35,906 nt of DNA from Argonema galeatum A003/A1 (GCF_023333595.1 NZ_JAIQZM010000044.1:17012-52917), one strand, 5' to 3'. Counted from the first letter of the stretch, positions 24,427-32,827 are shown. Made by a program: numbers and translations. The notes: generated by a model from the sequence alone, not told the origin.

Positions 24427-24741
24427 ATGTCAATCTATGTCGGCAATCTATCCTACGAGGTCACCCAGGAAGACCTGAATACAACCTTTGCAGAGTACGG
24501 TACGGTCAAGCGGGTTCAGTTGCCTACAGACCGCGAAACAGGTCGTCTGCGTGGATTTGCCTTTATCGAAATGGGGACAGAGGCGGAGGAAACTGCTGCG
24601 ATTGAAGCCCTTGACGGTGCTGAGTGGATGGGTCGCGACCTGAAGGTGAATAAGGCAAAACCTCGTGAGGAAAGAGGTCCTTCTGGAGGAAGCTGGGGAA
24701 ATAAGGGCGGTGGCGGCGGTGGCGGCGGTCGGCGCTACTAA
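24427..24741 (+). CDS. glycine-rich RRM RNA-binding protein (Rbp type)
   Basis: A 104-residue protein with one RNA-recognition motif: RNP2 IYVGNLSY at residues 3-10 and RNP1 RGFAFIEM at about 43-50. It ends in a short Gly-rich tail (GGSWGNKGGGGGGGGRRY). The start at 24427 is fixed by GGAG 8 nt upstream and by the position of RNP2 near residue 3. The open frame to 24331 would add 32 unlikely residues. Proteins of this family are cold-inducible RNA chaperones in cyanobacteria, and some take part in locating thylakoid-protein mRNAs. It is monocistronic, closed by a strong terminator. Confidence 0.95.
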   Translation: MSIYVGNLSYEVTQEDLNTTFAEYGTVKRVQLPTDRETGRLRGFAFIEMGTEAEETAAIEALDGAEWMGRDLKVNKAKPREERGPSGGSWGNKGGGGGGGGRRY

Positions 24742-24764
24742 GCTCTAAAAGGCGATATCTGTGA

Positions 24765-24799
24765 GACATCCCATGCCTAAAGGCGTGGGATGTCTTTTT
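24765..24799 (+). terminator. intrinsic terminator of the RRM gene
   Basis: GACATCCCATGCC (24765-24777) pairs with GGCGTGGGATGTC (24782-24794) with one T-G pair and a 4-nt loop, followed by five Ts. It lies 23 nt after the stop and before the convergent kinase gene. Confidence 0.9.
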
Positions 24800-24826
24800 G
24801 ATTAGGGCACGGAGAAGAAAGCTACC

Positions 24827-26854
24827 TCAATTAAACGATGCTCTAGCCCTGACGGGTATTTGAACCCAAAATTCAGATCCTTTTCCAGGTTCTGACAGAC
24901 ACTCGATCGTTCCGCCATGCTTCTCTACTACAATTTGGTAGGTAATCGATAGCCCTAGTCCGGTTCCTTTACCCACTGGTTTTGTAGTAAAGAACGGATC
25001 GAACAACCTCTTGATAACATCTTCCGTCATGCCTGGGCCATTGTCTTTAATTCTGATGACCACTTTGTCGCCGTCCAGCATTTCAGTGCGAATCCGAATT
25101 TCCAGATTTTGGATTTTAGATTTTGGATTTTGGATTGAGAATTGAGAATAATTTTTCCCAGTCAAGAGCCCCCAGTCAATGGTCCTCAGTTCCAGAGCAT
25201 CGATCGCATTGTTGAGGATATTCATAAATACCTGATTAAGCTGTCCGGCATAACACTCTACAAGCGGCAGTTTGCCGTATTCTTTAATAACTTGAATGCC
25301 GGGATTTTGACCGCTTGCTTTTAAGCGACTTTGTAGAATCATCAGGGTGTTATCAATTCCTTCATGAATGTCCACTGCCTTCATTTCTGCTTGATCGAGG
25401 CGAGAGAAATTCCGCAGGGATAAAACAATTTGATGAATGCGATCGGCACCTATCTTCATCGAAGACAACAGTTTGGGCAAGTCCTGGACCAGAAATTTCC
25501 AGTCAATTGCTTCAATCTTATCTTGAATGGCGGGGACTGGATTGGGATAGGATTCCTCATAGAGATGTAATAACTCCAGCAAGTCTTCTATGTAGTCGCT
25601 AGCGTGGATTAGATTGCCATTGATAAAGTTAACTGGGTTGTTGATTTCATGAGCAATTCCTGCCATCATTTGCCCTAAGCTAGACATTTTTTCTTGTTGC
25701 ACGAGTTGAGCTTGCGTGTGCTGTAACTTATGTAAAGCTGCACTCAGCTGTTGAGCTTGCGCTTGTGCAGCTAAGGTGCTAGCGCGATTTTGGGCGTAGA
25801 ATTCAGCTCGATCGATCGCGATCGCCACTCGATCGCACACAGCTTGCAGCAGCTCAACTTCACTGTCGCTCCAAGAACGAGAACCATTAGAATGGCTACA
25901 GACGATCGCTCCAAACTGACCGGAATGAATTTTAAGCGGTAGCAGCAGTTGCGAGGTAATACCCAATTTGGTTAAAATATCTCGTGTTTCAATATCTAAG
26001 TCAGACTTTCTAACTATATCGTCGATGCGAATTATTTCCAAATTACTGATTTTGTTAAGTAAGACGCTAGACTGTTGTGCGGGAAAGTCACCTAATAAAC
26101 TCTGCAAATTAGAATTTTGGGCTTCATGAGTGATAGTAAACCTTGGGTTTTGAGAATGGGGGAAATACCAGACGAAATGGCATCTATCGATTTGCAATAA
26201 ACTGCGTACTTCGTTAACAGCAATTTCCAAAATGCTATTTAAATCTAGAGAGTTACGCAACTGATTTGTCAGATGAAGTAGCAAATTCTCCGGTTGATTT
26301 TGTTGTTCTTCTTGTTGCACCAAAATACGCTCAATTCCCAACGCCATATTATTGGCTAGCCAACTTAATAGAATATCGTCCTCCTCGGTGAAAGATTGGT
26401 TCCCAAAAAGTACCATCACGCCTACCAGACGCTCCTCTACAATTAGAGTATATAATCGACTGGTAAAAGGTGGAAACATGAAACCATAAGGTATTAATTT
26501 ATTTTTCATACTTACCGCTTCATCCTGTTGGCAAATTATCTGCTTTGGCAAGCTTGCACTATAAATATTCTGGCCAGCAAATGCCCCCATTGAGAGCAAA
26601 TTTTTATTTTGGTCAAAAGTCCAGATACACACATTGGTTGTGTCCAGATAGTGGGCTATAGTCTCGGTGCAAACTAGGAGAATTTCTGATAAAGTTCCCC
26701 CTTTTGACAAAGCCGATCCCACTTCTGCGCCCAAAGTTAATAGGCGCGATCGCGCATTATCTTGCTCAGACGGACGCAATAGCATTGCTTCCTGTACTTT
26801 CTCCTGTTGGCCCGTAACTTCGTTCACTGTATTGCTTGACAATAACTTTTTCAT
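24827..26854 (-). CDS. GAF-GAF sensor histidine kinase
   Basis: A 675-residue soluble kinase with GGAG about 9 nt before the ATG. Two GAF domains lie at about residues 35-180 and 195-350 (the second with GSRSWSDSEVELLQAVCDRV AIAI). A coiled coil (about 355-390) leads to HisKA with His402 (GIAHEINNPVNFI). HATPase follows with the N-box (NQVFMNILNNAIDAL), G1 (IKDNGPGM) and G2 (GKGTGLGL). There are no membrane segments and no canonical bilin-binding Cys, so the signal is unknown. An in-frame heptamer repeat block adds about 20-25 residues (about 558-583) between the N- and G1-boxes, in the ATP-binding domain. No response regulator is adjacent. It is divergent from the second fasciclin gene, with a 300-nt gap. 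Confidence 0.93.
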   Translation of the reverse strand: MKKLLSSNTVNEVTGQQEKVQEAMLLRPSEQDNARSRLLTLGAEVGSALSKGGTLSEILLVCTETIAHYLDTTNVCIWTFDQNKNLLSMGAFAGQNIYSASLPKQIICQQDEAVSMKNKLIPYGFMFPPFTSRLYTLIVEERLVGVMVLFGNQSFTEEDDILLSWLANNMALGIERILVQQEEQQNQPENLLLHLTNQLRNSLDLNSILEIAVNEVRSLLQIDRCHFVWYFPHSQNPRFTITHEAQNSNLQSLLGDFPAQQSSVLLNKISNLEIIRIDDIVRKSDLDIETRDILTKLGITSQLLLPLKIHSGQFGAIVCSHSNGSRSWSDSEVELLQAVCDRVAIAIDRAEFYAQNRASTLAAQAQAQQLSAALHKLQHTQAQLVQQEKMSSLGQMMAGIAHEINNPVNFINGNLIHASDYIEDLLELLHLYEESYPNPVPAIQDKIEAIDWKFLVQDLPKLLSSMKIGADRIHQIVLSLRNFSRLDQAEMKAVDIHEGIDNTLMILQSRLKASGQNPGIQVIKEYGKLPLVECYAGQLNQVFMNILNNAIDALELRTIDWGLLTGKNYSQFSIQNPKSKIQNLEIRIRTEMLDGDKVVIRIKDNGPGMTEDVIKRLFDPFFTTKPVGKGTGLGLSITYQIVVEKHGGTIECLSEPGKGSEFWVQIPVRARASFN
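25100..25148 (-). repeat. CCAAAAT heptamer repeat inside the kinase gene
   Basis: On the coding strand, TCTCAATTCTCAATCC is followed by CCAAAAT/CTAAAAT heptamers. All are in frame and encode YSQFSIQNPKSKIQN. The block extends the loop after the N-box of the ATPase domain. The same repeat type is normally intergenic. Confidence 0.85.
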
Positions 26855-27069
26855 TAACTTGTTCTCCTTTGGTTTATTTTCTATTAAAATGTTTCTGTCA
26901 ATCTAGTGCAAGCAAAACACGATTTATGTATTTTGGTAAACGTATAGAAACTAGGCTTGATATCGAGCCGGAACAATTTTAGAGTTGGACGGGATATTTT
27001 TAACCCTTTAACTTTGTTATATAAGTTAACAAAGCCAGGATAAGCTGTAGTTTGCGTACTTCTTATTAT

Positions 27070-27100
27070 ATGACAAATAGGGGTAGCGATCGCGTATAGT
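27070..27100 (+). promoter_or_regulatory. candidate promoter of the second fasciclin gene
   Basis: ATGACA (27070-27075) and TATAGT (27095-27100) are 19 nt apart, 55 nt before the ATG. The spacing is slightly long. The rest of the 300-bp divergent gap (26855-27154) is A/T-rich and shows no gene. Confidence 0.35.
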
Positions 27101-27154
27101 ATATGCAAACACTACCCCGATACTCAATTTCCCCAAAAAAATCAACTAAGATAT

Positions 27155-27556
27155 ATGCCTGACATTGTTGATATTGCGGTCGATGCTGGTTCTTTCAAAA
27201 CTTTGGTGGCAGCTGTCCAAGCCGCTGGTTTAGTGGATACGCTCAAAAGTCCTGGCCCCTTCACCGTCTTTGCTCCGAATGACGACGCCTTTGCCAAGCT
27301 GCCACCGGGAACTATACAAACCCTGTTGCAGAATATTCCCCAGCTCGCAAGGATTTTAACCTATCATGTCGTTTCTGGTAAGTTGCTGAAAGCAGATCTA
27401 GCCAAAGTTGATGCTGTCATTTCCGTTGAAGGTTCACCTATCAAGATTGATTGCGCTCATGGTTTTGAGGTAAAAAATGCCACGGTTCTAGCACCAGATA
27501 TCGAAGCAGATAACGGTGTTATTCATGTGATTGACACGGTGATTCTCATGGGGTAA
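27155..27556 (+). CDS. single-domain fasciclin (FAS1) protein B
   Basis: A 133-residue paralogue of the FAS1 protein at 22242-22682, with most positions alike: VDIAVDAGSFKTLVAAVQAA, H1 GPFTVFAPNDDAFAKLP, YH motif LTYHVVSGKLL, and H2 NGVIHVIDTVILM. There is no signal peptide, and it starts almost at the first FAS1 helix. It lies 176 nt before the helical carotenoid protein gene on the same strand. That gap holds a small GAGTAGG/CCTACTC hairpin (27618-27636). A role as a soluble carotenoid or small-molecule binder is a hypothesis based on AstaP-type FAS1 proteins and on the neighbour; adhesion is the other family role. Confidence 0.93.
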   Translation: MPDIVDIAVDAGSFKTLVAAVQAAGLVDTLKSPGPFTVFAPNDDAFAKLPPGTIQTLLQNIPQLARILTYHVVSGKLLKADLAKVDAVISVEGSPIKIDCAHGFEVKNATVLAPDIEADNGVIHVIDTVILMG

Positions 27557-27732
27557 GTTAGCCCTCAAGCTAGGAAATTAGTCAACAAGGCTGTTTAAAC
27601 CTAAGTACATCTACCTTGAGTAGGGTTTGCCTACTCTAGATACCCTGCCAAGTTTCTACCTTCTTGCAGGGGTAAAAACGTTACTCTTTGTTTCACTATG
27701 TAACTGTGAGTTAACAAAACGACGGGATTACT

Positions 27733-28212
27733 ATGACAGTTACGAATGTGAGTGCTTACGATCGAGGTAAAACAGCCTTAAAAAGCTTGAGCGTAGACGA
27801 CCAACTCGGTTTACTGTGGTTCGTTTATACCAAATTAGGTAAGTCTATAACCCCAGCCGCTCCTGGCGCTTCTGGTTCTGAAATCGCTCAAGGATTGTTC
27901 AATCAAGTTAAGCCACTTCCTCATCAAGAGCAGCTGCAAGTTCAGCGCGATATTGCTTCAAGAGCGAATACTCAAATTAGCCGTGAATATGGCTCTTTGA
28001 GCCCCGAAACTAAACTCGCTTTTTGGTACTTTTTAGCCCAAGGCATGGAGAACGGTACTATTATTCCCGTGCCTAGTGAATATCAACTTCCCCAAGCCGG
28101 AAAAGATTTGTTGGCGAAGATCGAAGGAATGAGTTTTCAAGAACAAATCGATTTCTTACGCGGTGCCGTGTTAGAAATGGGTGCCGAAGCAGCGGGTGGC
28201 TCTAGTATTTAG
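27733..28212 (+). CDS. helical carotenoid protein (OCP N-terminal domain homologue)
   Basis: A 159-residue all-helical protein that aligns end to end with the N-terminal domain of orange carotenoid protein and lacks the C-terminal NTF2-like domain. Carotenoid-contact residues are kept: Trp29 and Tyr32 (LLWFVYTKLG, equivalent to OCP W41 and Y44) and Trp98-Tyr99 (LAFWYFLAQGME, equivalent to W110 and Y111). The Arg that docks OCP on phycobilisomes (R155) corresponds to Arg143 (FLRGAVLEMG). Stand-alone members (HCPs) bind canthaxanthin-like ketocarotenoids, quench singlet oxygen and in some clades quench phycobilisomes. The clade cannot be assigned here. No C-terminal-domain homologue or FRP gene is in the window. 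A terminator follows. Confidence 0.95.
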   Translation: MTVTNVSAYDRGKTALKSLSVDDQLGLLWFVYTKLGKSITPAAPGASGSEIAQGLFNQVKPLPHQEQLQVQRDIASRANTQISREYGSLSPETKLAFWYFLAQGMENGTIIPVPSEYQLPQAGKDLLAKIEGMSFQEQIDFLRGAVLEMGAEAAGGSSI

Positions 28213-28267
28213 GTTTGGTCAATCAAAGTAATACCATTTCCTTTTGAGAGTGCTACATATTATTTTC

Positions 28268-28310
28268 TCCCTCGCTAGAGTCACTAGAGTTAGCGAGGGA
28301 TTTCTAGTTT
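28268..28310 (+). terminator. hairpin terminator after the helical carotenoid protein gene
   Basis: TCCCTCGCTA (28268-28277) pairs with TAGCGAGGGA (28291-28300) across a 13-nt loop and is followed by TTTCTAGTTT. The stem is good, the T-run interrupted. It lies 55 nt after the stop. Confidence 0.7.
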
Positions 28311-28327
28311 GAATTTTTATATAGCTA

Positions 28328-28687
28328 TTAAATTGAGTTTCTTAACTTATAGGTTGTGAAAATAGGGGATATCGAATCGAGCGCAATGGTGTAAACTATA
28401 TGGCAATTGAGTTTCTGCAATTGTTCGCCTCGATCGATTAACAGATACTCTGGCGGCTCTAGTCCGCTGGCCGTCATAGGGCGCATATCTACCCGATCCA
28501 GATTATAGATAATCACCACGAGGTCTTGACTGGATTCAAAATAAACTACATAAAATACTTGCTGCTCCAACTCTGTCCTTAGCCTTTGCAGTTCAATGGA
28601 CTTACCGCAGCCAATGTGAGCGCTAAATAGCTGGCTGGTCAGTCCCGGATGGTGAAATGCGGGCTCTAGCTTCCGGAGCGTTTGGAT
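28328..28687 (-). pseudogene. remnant of a P-loop AAA-type ATPase with internal deletion
   Basis: The minus-strand frame is open from an in-frame stop at 28690 to TAA at 28328, but it has no proper start. It reads HHPGLTSQLFSAHIGCGKSI (Walker A), then ELQRLRTELEQQVFYVVYF, ESSQDLVVIIYNLDRVDMRP and YLLIDRGEQLQKLNCHIVYT. These blocks match the start and the Walker B region (I-x-N-L-D-R-V-D) of a cyanobacterial AAA ATPase family. The stretch between 'FESSQDL' and 'VVIIYNLDR', normally about a hundred residues, is missing, and the sequence decays after 'IVYTI'. It is a degraded gene fragment between the carotenoid protein and ftsQ. Confidence 0.65.
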
Positions 28688-28713
28688 TTAACAAGGGAAA
28701 ATAAGCTGTTGTG

Positions 28714-28788
28714 TATAATAATCTGCGGTTGTCTGGAAGATTTGAACAAATAGCGAGTATTTACTATGCAACGCTTAAGCATAGTAAA
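28714..28788 (+). promoter_or_regulatory. candidate ftsQ promoter and leader hairpin
   Basis: A perfect TATAAT (28714-28719) lies 109 nt before the ftsQ start; no clear -35 box is seen. Downstream, TTTACTATGC (28760-28769) and GCATAGTAAA (28779-28788) form a perfect 10-bp stem with a 9-nt loop in the presumed leader. Confidence 0.35.
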
Positions 28789-28827
28789 CTAACCAGTCGA
28801 ATAGTATCACATATTTGAGGGATGAGG

Positions 28828-29700
28828 ATGACCAGTATTGTATCAGTCTCGCCAGCGGACTTGAGCCAGCGGCGTAAAACCTTGCGTCGCCAAAGGCGTC
28901 GCCACACGGTTAACGATATTTGGCGGACTTTAGCGCTCAGCAGTTTGGCCCTGGGTTTACTTTGGGGAAGCACCCAACCGGTGTGGGTAATCCGTAACCC
29001 AGAGCAGATCTCTATAGAGGGCAATCAACTTCTTTCCTCTAGAACGATTCGGTCTCTGTTATCCTTATCCTATCCCCAGTCTTTGCTTCGGATTGAACCT
29101 CAAGCGCTTGCTGCAAAACTGGAGTCGAGGCAGTCGCTGATTGCCAAAGCTACAGTTACCCGGCAGCTATTCCCGCCCAGCCTGACAGTACAAATTCAGG
29201 AAAGACAGCCGGTGGCTTTAGCGTGTACAAACGTTCGATGCAGCCTCTCGATAGCCGCAAAAGATGAAAAAACGCGATCCCAACAATCGACTGTGGGGTT
29301 ACTTGATGAAAAGGGTGCTTGGATGCCTATAAAAAGCAACCCCAGCATAGATAAGTCGTTTCCGTTACCAAAGCTGAAAATTATCGGTTCTAGAGAGAAG
29401 TATCTCCCATACTGGTCTCAACTTTATCAAGTAGTTCGTCGTAGTCCTGTGAAAGTTTCTGAGATAGACTGGCAAGACCCGGAAAATTTAATCTTGAAAA
29501 CTGAGTTAGGAATCGTACATCTGGGCTCGTACAGTTCCCAGTTGGTGGAGCAGCAACTCAAAGTTCTGGATCGCTTGAGGCAATTGTCAGCTAAACTTAA
29601 TGGACGCCAAATTGCCTACATTGACCTCAAAAAACCAGAAGCCCCAGCGATTCAACTGCTAGAACCAGCAAGTTCGGACAAAGATCCCGATACTCGCTAA
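28828..29700 (+). CDS. ftsQ: cell division protein FtsQ
   Basis: FtsQ is a bitopic divisome protein linking early and late division proteins. The cytoplasmic N-terminus is very basic (RRKTLRRQRRRHTVNDIWRT), followed by one membrane helix (about residues 32-52, LALSSLALGLLWGSTQPVWV). The POTRA domain follows (IRNPEQISIEGNQLLSSRTI to LTVQIQERQPVALA), then the beta-domain. An ATG at 28822 is also in frame, but the one at 28828 is better placed, with GAGG 7 nt upstream. ftsZ begins 162 nt downstream, the usual cyanobacterial ftsQ-ftsZ order. About 290 residues. Confidence 0.92.
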   Translation: MTSIVSVSPADLSQRRKTLRRQRRRHTVNDIWRTLALSSLALGLLWGSTQPVWVIRNPEQISIEGNQLLSSRTIRSLLSLSYPQSLLRIEPQALAAKLESRQSLIAKATVTRQLFPPSLTVQIQERQPVALACTNVRCSLSIAAKDEKTRSQQSTVGLLDEKGAWMPIKSNPSIDKSFPLPKLKIIGSREKYLPYWSQLYQVVRRSPVKVSEIDWQDPENLILKTELGIVHLGSYSSQLVEQQLKVLDRLRQLSAKLNGRQIAYIDLKKPEAPAIQLLEPASSDKDPDTR

Positions 29701-29862
29701 AAACCGATCGCAGAGATCGTAACCGTAGGGCTATTAGAAAAAGGCGTTTTCAACCGAAAAATCGGCCTTGTCACTATTATTGGTTTTTCAACCGACATAG
29801 CCTATAGTTGACTTGAGCTACCTAAAATTGAAAAGTTGTTTACCAGCTATTTTTGAAGAGCA

Positions 29863-31122
29863 ATGACGCTTAATAATAAACAGGGGCTCGCTTTTAACCG
29901 TTCCCAAGCAGAGGGACAACCGGGTTTGGCACCGACGGTGGACGCCGTTAATCCCTATACTGTATTTCAGTTCGGTCAAGTTCGCGATGCCAAAGGTATG
30001 GCTGAGGAAACATCTCGAAGTAGCGATATCGTGCCAAGTCGGATAGCCAAAATTAAGGTGATTGGCGTCGGCGGGGGTGGAAGCAATGCGGTTAACCGCA
30101 TGATCGCCAGCGATCTTGCTGGTGTGGAGTTTTGGGCGATTAATACAGATGCTCAAGCTCTGACTTTATCATCTGCCTCAAGACGCTTGCAAGTGGGACA
30201 GAAATTGACGCGGGGGCTGGGAGCGGGCGGCAATCCGGCGATCGGTCAGAAAGCCGCTGAGGAGTCCCGCGACGAAATTGCCGCAGCTGTAGCCAATTCG
30301 GATCTCGTTTTTATTACGGCTGGGATGGGAGGCGGTACGGGTACTGGTGCAGCACCAATCGTTGCTGAAACCGCAAAGGAAGTAGGCGCTTTAACCGTTG
30401 GGGTGGTAACTCGTCCTTTTTTGTTTGAAGGACGGCGGCGCACCAACCAGGCGGAGGAAGGCATTGCGGCTTTGCAAAGTCGGGTAGATACGCTGATTAT
30501 TATTCCGAACGATCGCCTGCTGTCGGTGATCCCAGAGACAACGCCGGTGCAGGAGGCTTTTCGGGTAGCAGATGACATTCTGCGTCAGGGTGTGCAGGGG
30601 ATCTCGGATATCATCACTATCCCTGGCTTAGTTAATGTTGACTTTGCCGATGTCCGCGCTATTATGGCGGATGCAGGCTCAGCTTTGATGGGGATCGGTG
30701 TTGGTTCTGGCAAATCCCGTGCCAGAGAGGCGGCGATCGCAGCTATTTCCTCTCCCTTGCTGGAAGCTTCGGTGGATGGAGCCAAAGGCGTGGTGTTTAA
30801 TATTACGGGTGGAACCGATCTGACTTTGCACGAAGTCAATGCGGCTGCGGAAACTATCTACGAAGTAGTCGATCCCAACGCCAATATTATTTTTGGGGCA
30901 GTTATTGATGAAAGGCTGCAAGGCGAAATTAGGATTACGGTGATTGCGACTGGGTTTAGTGGCGAACCGCAAGGCTCAACGCAATCGCGGGGTGCTAGGG
31001 TTCAACCACCGCGATCGATATCACAGGCCCCAACTAACCCTCCCACAACTACTGAGTCCCCAGATAAACCAGGTGGCTTGGACATACCGGAGTTTCTCCA
31101 AAGGAGACGTCCGCCGAAATAA
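29863..31122 (+). CDS. ftsZ: cell division GTPase FtsZ
   Basis: The tubulin-like protein that builds the Z-ring at mid-cell. It has 419 residues, with an N-terminal extension of about 60 residues before the GTPase core, as in other cyanobacteria. Key motifs are VIGVGGGGSNAVNRM, the tubulin signature AGMGGGTGTGAAPIVAE, and the T7 loop NVDFADVRAIMADAGSALMG with its catalytic Asp residues. The C-terminal conserved peptide is LDIPEFLQRRRPP, where FtsA-like or ZipN/Ftn2 partners bind. The start at 29863 is kept because the extension is family-typical; an ATG at 29998 is an alternative. The 162-nt gap after ftsQ contains a repeated TTTTCAACCGA motif. Confidence 0.98.
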   Translation: MTLNNKQGLAFNRSQAEGQPGLAPTVDAVNPYTVFQFGQVRDAKGMAEETSRSSDIVPSRIAKIKVIGVGGGGSNAVNRMIASDLAGVEFWAINTDAQALTLSSASRRLQVGQKLTRGLGAGGNPAIGQKAAEESRDEIAAAVANSDLVFITAGMGGGTGTGAAPIVAETAKEVGALTVGVVTRPFLFEGRRRTNQAEEGIAALQSRVDTLIIIPNDRLLSVIPETTPVQEAFRVADDILRQGVQGISDIITIPGLVNVDFADVRAIMADAGSALMGIGVGSGKSRAREAAIAAISSPLLEASVDGAKGVVFNITGGTDLTLHEVNAAAETIYEVVDPNANIIFGAVIDERLQGEIRITVIATGFSGEPQGSTQSRGARVQPPRSISQAPTNPPTTTESPDKPGGLDIPEFLQRRRPPK

Positions 31123-31183
31123 GGCCAAAACTTACCTATCAAGCCGTAATTTCGCTCCTAGCCTATGCAGTACGGGTCGGCGA

Positions 31184-31206
31184 CGGCAAAGGGGTCTGCT
31201 TTGCCG
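31184..31206 (+). terminator. hairpin between ftsZ and thiD
   Basis: CGGCAAAG (31184-31191) pairs with CTTTGCCG (31199-31206) over a 7-nt loop, 62 nt after ftsZ. No T-run follows, so it may only attenuate read-through into thiD. Confidence 0.4.
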
Positions 31207-31241
31207 CCCAATGGTCCAGAATCTTTCATCCTTTTGGTAGT

Positions 31242-32066
31242 ATGAGGGCAAGAACTGGCTTAAGCGTACCTGTAGCTATGACTGTAGCTGGTTCCGATAG
31301 TGGTGGCGGTGCTGGAATTCAGGCCGATTTACGGACATTTGCCTTTCACTGCGTTCACGGCACCAGCGCCATCACCTGCGTGACGGCTCAGAATACTTTG
31401 GGCGTCACACGAGTTGACGCTCTACCGGCTGCGGCTGTTATAGCCCAAATTGAGGCAGTGGTTGCAGATATGGGGGTGCAAGCGACCAAAACGGGAATGC
31501 TGCTCAACCAGGAGATTATCTCCGCAGTGGCCGATCGCATAGAAGCTTTAGGGCTGAATAACTTGGTGGTCGATCCGGTGATGGTGTCGCGTACAGGTGC
31601 CCAATTGATTGACAATGATGCGGTAATGTGCTTGCGCTCCAAGCTGATCCCCCAAGCGGCGATCGTAACGCCAAATCGTTATGAAGCGCAAATTTTAAGT
31701 GGGTTGGAGATTCTGACTCTGGATGATATGCGATCGGCAGCACAGCGTATTCACCGACTGGGATCTACTGCTGTTTTGGTCAAGGGAGGCGGGATGCAGG
31801 GGAGTCTGCGTGGTGTGGATGTTTGGTTTGATGGTAGTCGGCTGGAAACTTTGAGTGCATCGACGGTAGAGACGACGAATACTCACGGTACTGGTTGTAC
31901 TCTCGCAGCTGCGATCGCAGCTAATCTAGCACTAGGCAAAGATTTATTCTCTGCTGTTCGACTGGCAAAGGATTATGTCAGCGCCGCTTTGCAGTATGCT
32001 TTAAATATCGGTCAGGGTCAAGGGCCGGTGGGACACTTTTTTCCCTTATTGCAGAAGCCTCTGTAG
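31242..32066 (+). CDS. thiD: hydroxymethylpyrimidine (phosphate) kinase ThiD
   Basis: ThiD phosphorylates HMP and HMP-phosphate to HMP-pyrophosphate in thiamine biosynthesis, in the cytoplasm. The 274-residue ribokinase-fold protein shows the substrate-binding N-terminus VAMTVAGSDSGGGAGIQADL, the central VVDPVMVSRTGAQLI, and the catalytic anion-hole motif NTHGTGCTLAAAIAANLALG. It is a stand-alone ThiD, not fused to ThiE. It lies 119 nt after ftsZ on the same strand with no ribosome site evident. The adjacency to division genes is probably positional. Confidence 0.96.
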   Translation: MRARTGLSVPVAMTVAGSDSGGGAGIQADLRTFAFHCVHGTSAITCVTAQNTLGVTRVDALPAAAVIAQIEAVVADMGVQATKTGMLLNQEIISAVADRIEALGLNNLVVDPVMVSRTGAQLIDNDAVMCLRSKLIPQAAIVTPNRYEAQILSGLEILTLDDMRSAAQRIHRLGSTAVLVKGGGMQGSLRGVDVWFDGSRLETLSASTVETTNTHGTGCTLAAAIAANLALGKDLFSAVRLAKDYVSAALQYALNIGQGQGPVGHFFPLLQKPL

Positions 32067-32183
32067 GAATAAAAAAGAATATTTTAAATCAGCTTGTGAT
32101 ATTTTCCCGATCTGGACTATTCTGAGGCATAGTTATACAGGTCGCCTCTGTCTGACGCAACTCTAGGTAAAGCGAAGAAGCTT

Positions 32184-32804
32184 ATGACATCTAACTTCAA
32201 TCCCAAGCAATCGGTGCCCAATGCGAGTGCAGGTCATAATCCCCAAACAGCACCCGGTGCTTACTCACCTTCCGTACCAATTTCGCTTTATAGAGAACTC
32301 GCAGCAGAGTTGCAAGCGACTAAGGTGATGCTGGACTCGCTGAATAACCAAAATCAGCAGATTACTCAACAAAATCAACAGCTGCGTCGGGAAATTGAAA
32401 AGGTTGTTCATGCGAGTCTCCATCTACAGCAGATAGCGGACTCTTCTGTACCAAGTGGCTGGAGTCAACCTTCCTACACTCATCCCGAATTAAGAAACGA
32501 ACCGGGCCGATCTATACCAGAAGCACCTCAGATGCCTCGTCGGACTCGTTCTGTTTCCAACGCTACCCCTTCTGCGCCTGGGGTAGATATCTCAACCATT
32601 TTCCAAGAAATGGAATCGATAGACTCTGGGTTACCCGCAAAATTAGTGATAGAACAGCCAGAAACCCGCAATCGTCGTCGATCTGGGCCAGAAAAAAGTT
32701 CTGAGGTGAATGGATGGTGGTTGACGTTGGCGATCGTTATGATTGTGGTGACGGCGTTCGGTGCTGGTTATTTGATTATGCGTCCGATGTTACCGAAGCG
32801 ATAA
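32184..32804 (+). CDS. coiled-coil protein with C-terminal membrane anchor, unknown function
   Basis: A 206-residue protein. The Pro/Ser/Asn-rich N-terminus is followed by a coiled coil at about residues 36-80 (LYRELAAELQATKVMLDSLN, QQITQQNQQLRREIEKVVHA), then a long low-complexity, Arg/Pro-rich linker. A C-terminal helix (about 178-200, WLTLAIVMIVVTAFGAGYLI) ends close to the C-terminus, a tail-anchor arrangement. It follows thiD by 117 nt on the same strand. Position near ftsZ hints at an envelope or division role, but nothing in the sequence proves it. Confidence 0.7.
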   Translation: MTSNFNPKQSVPNASAGHNPQTAPGAYSPSVPISLYRELAAELQATKVMLDSLNNQNQQITQQNQQLRREIEKVVHASLHLQQIADSSVPSGWSQPSYTHPELRNEPGRSIPEAPQMPRRTRSVSNATPSAPGVDISTIFQEMESIDSGLPAKLVIEQPETRNRRRSGPEKSSEVNGWWLTLAIVMIVVTAFGAGYLIMRPMLPKR

Positions 32805-32827
32805 ACTGGTAAAAGAAGCGATCGCAT

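Noticed and set aside
26110..26280. Bilin-binding (cyanobacteriochrome) GAF domain in the kinase
   Set aside because: The second GAF has a Cys-His pair (QIDRCHF), but it is in an early strand, not at the canonical chromophore position. Nothing else supports a photoreceptor.
28764..29024. Minus-strand frame opposite the ftsQ start
   Set aside because: Shadow of ftsQ, whose membrane helix and POTRA domain are clear.
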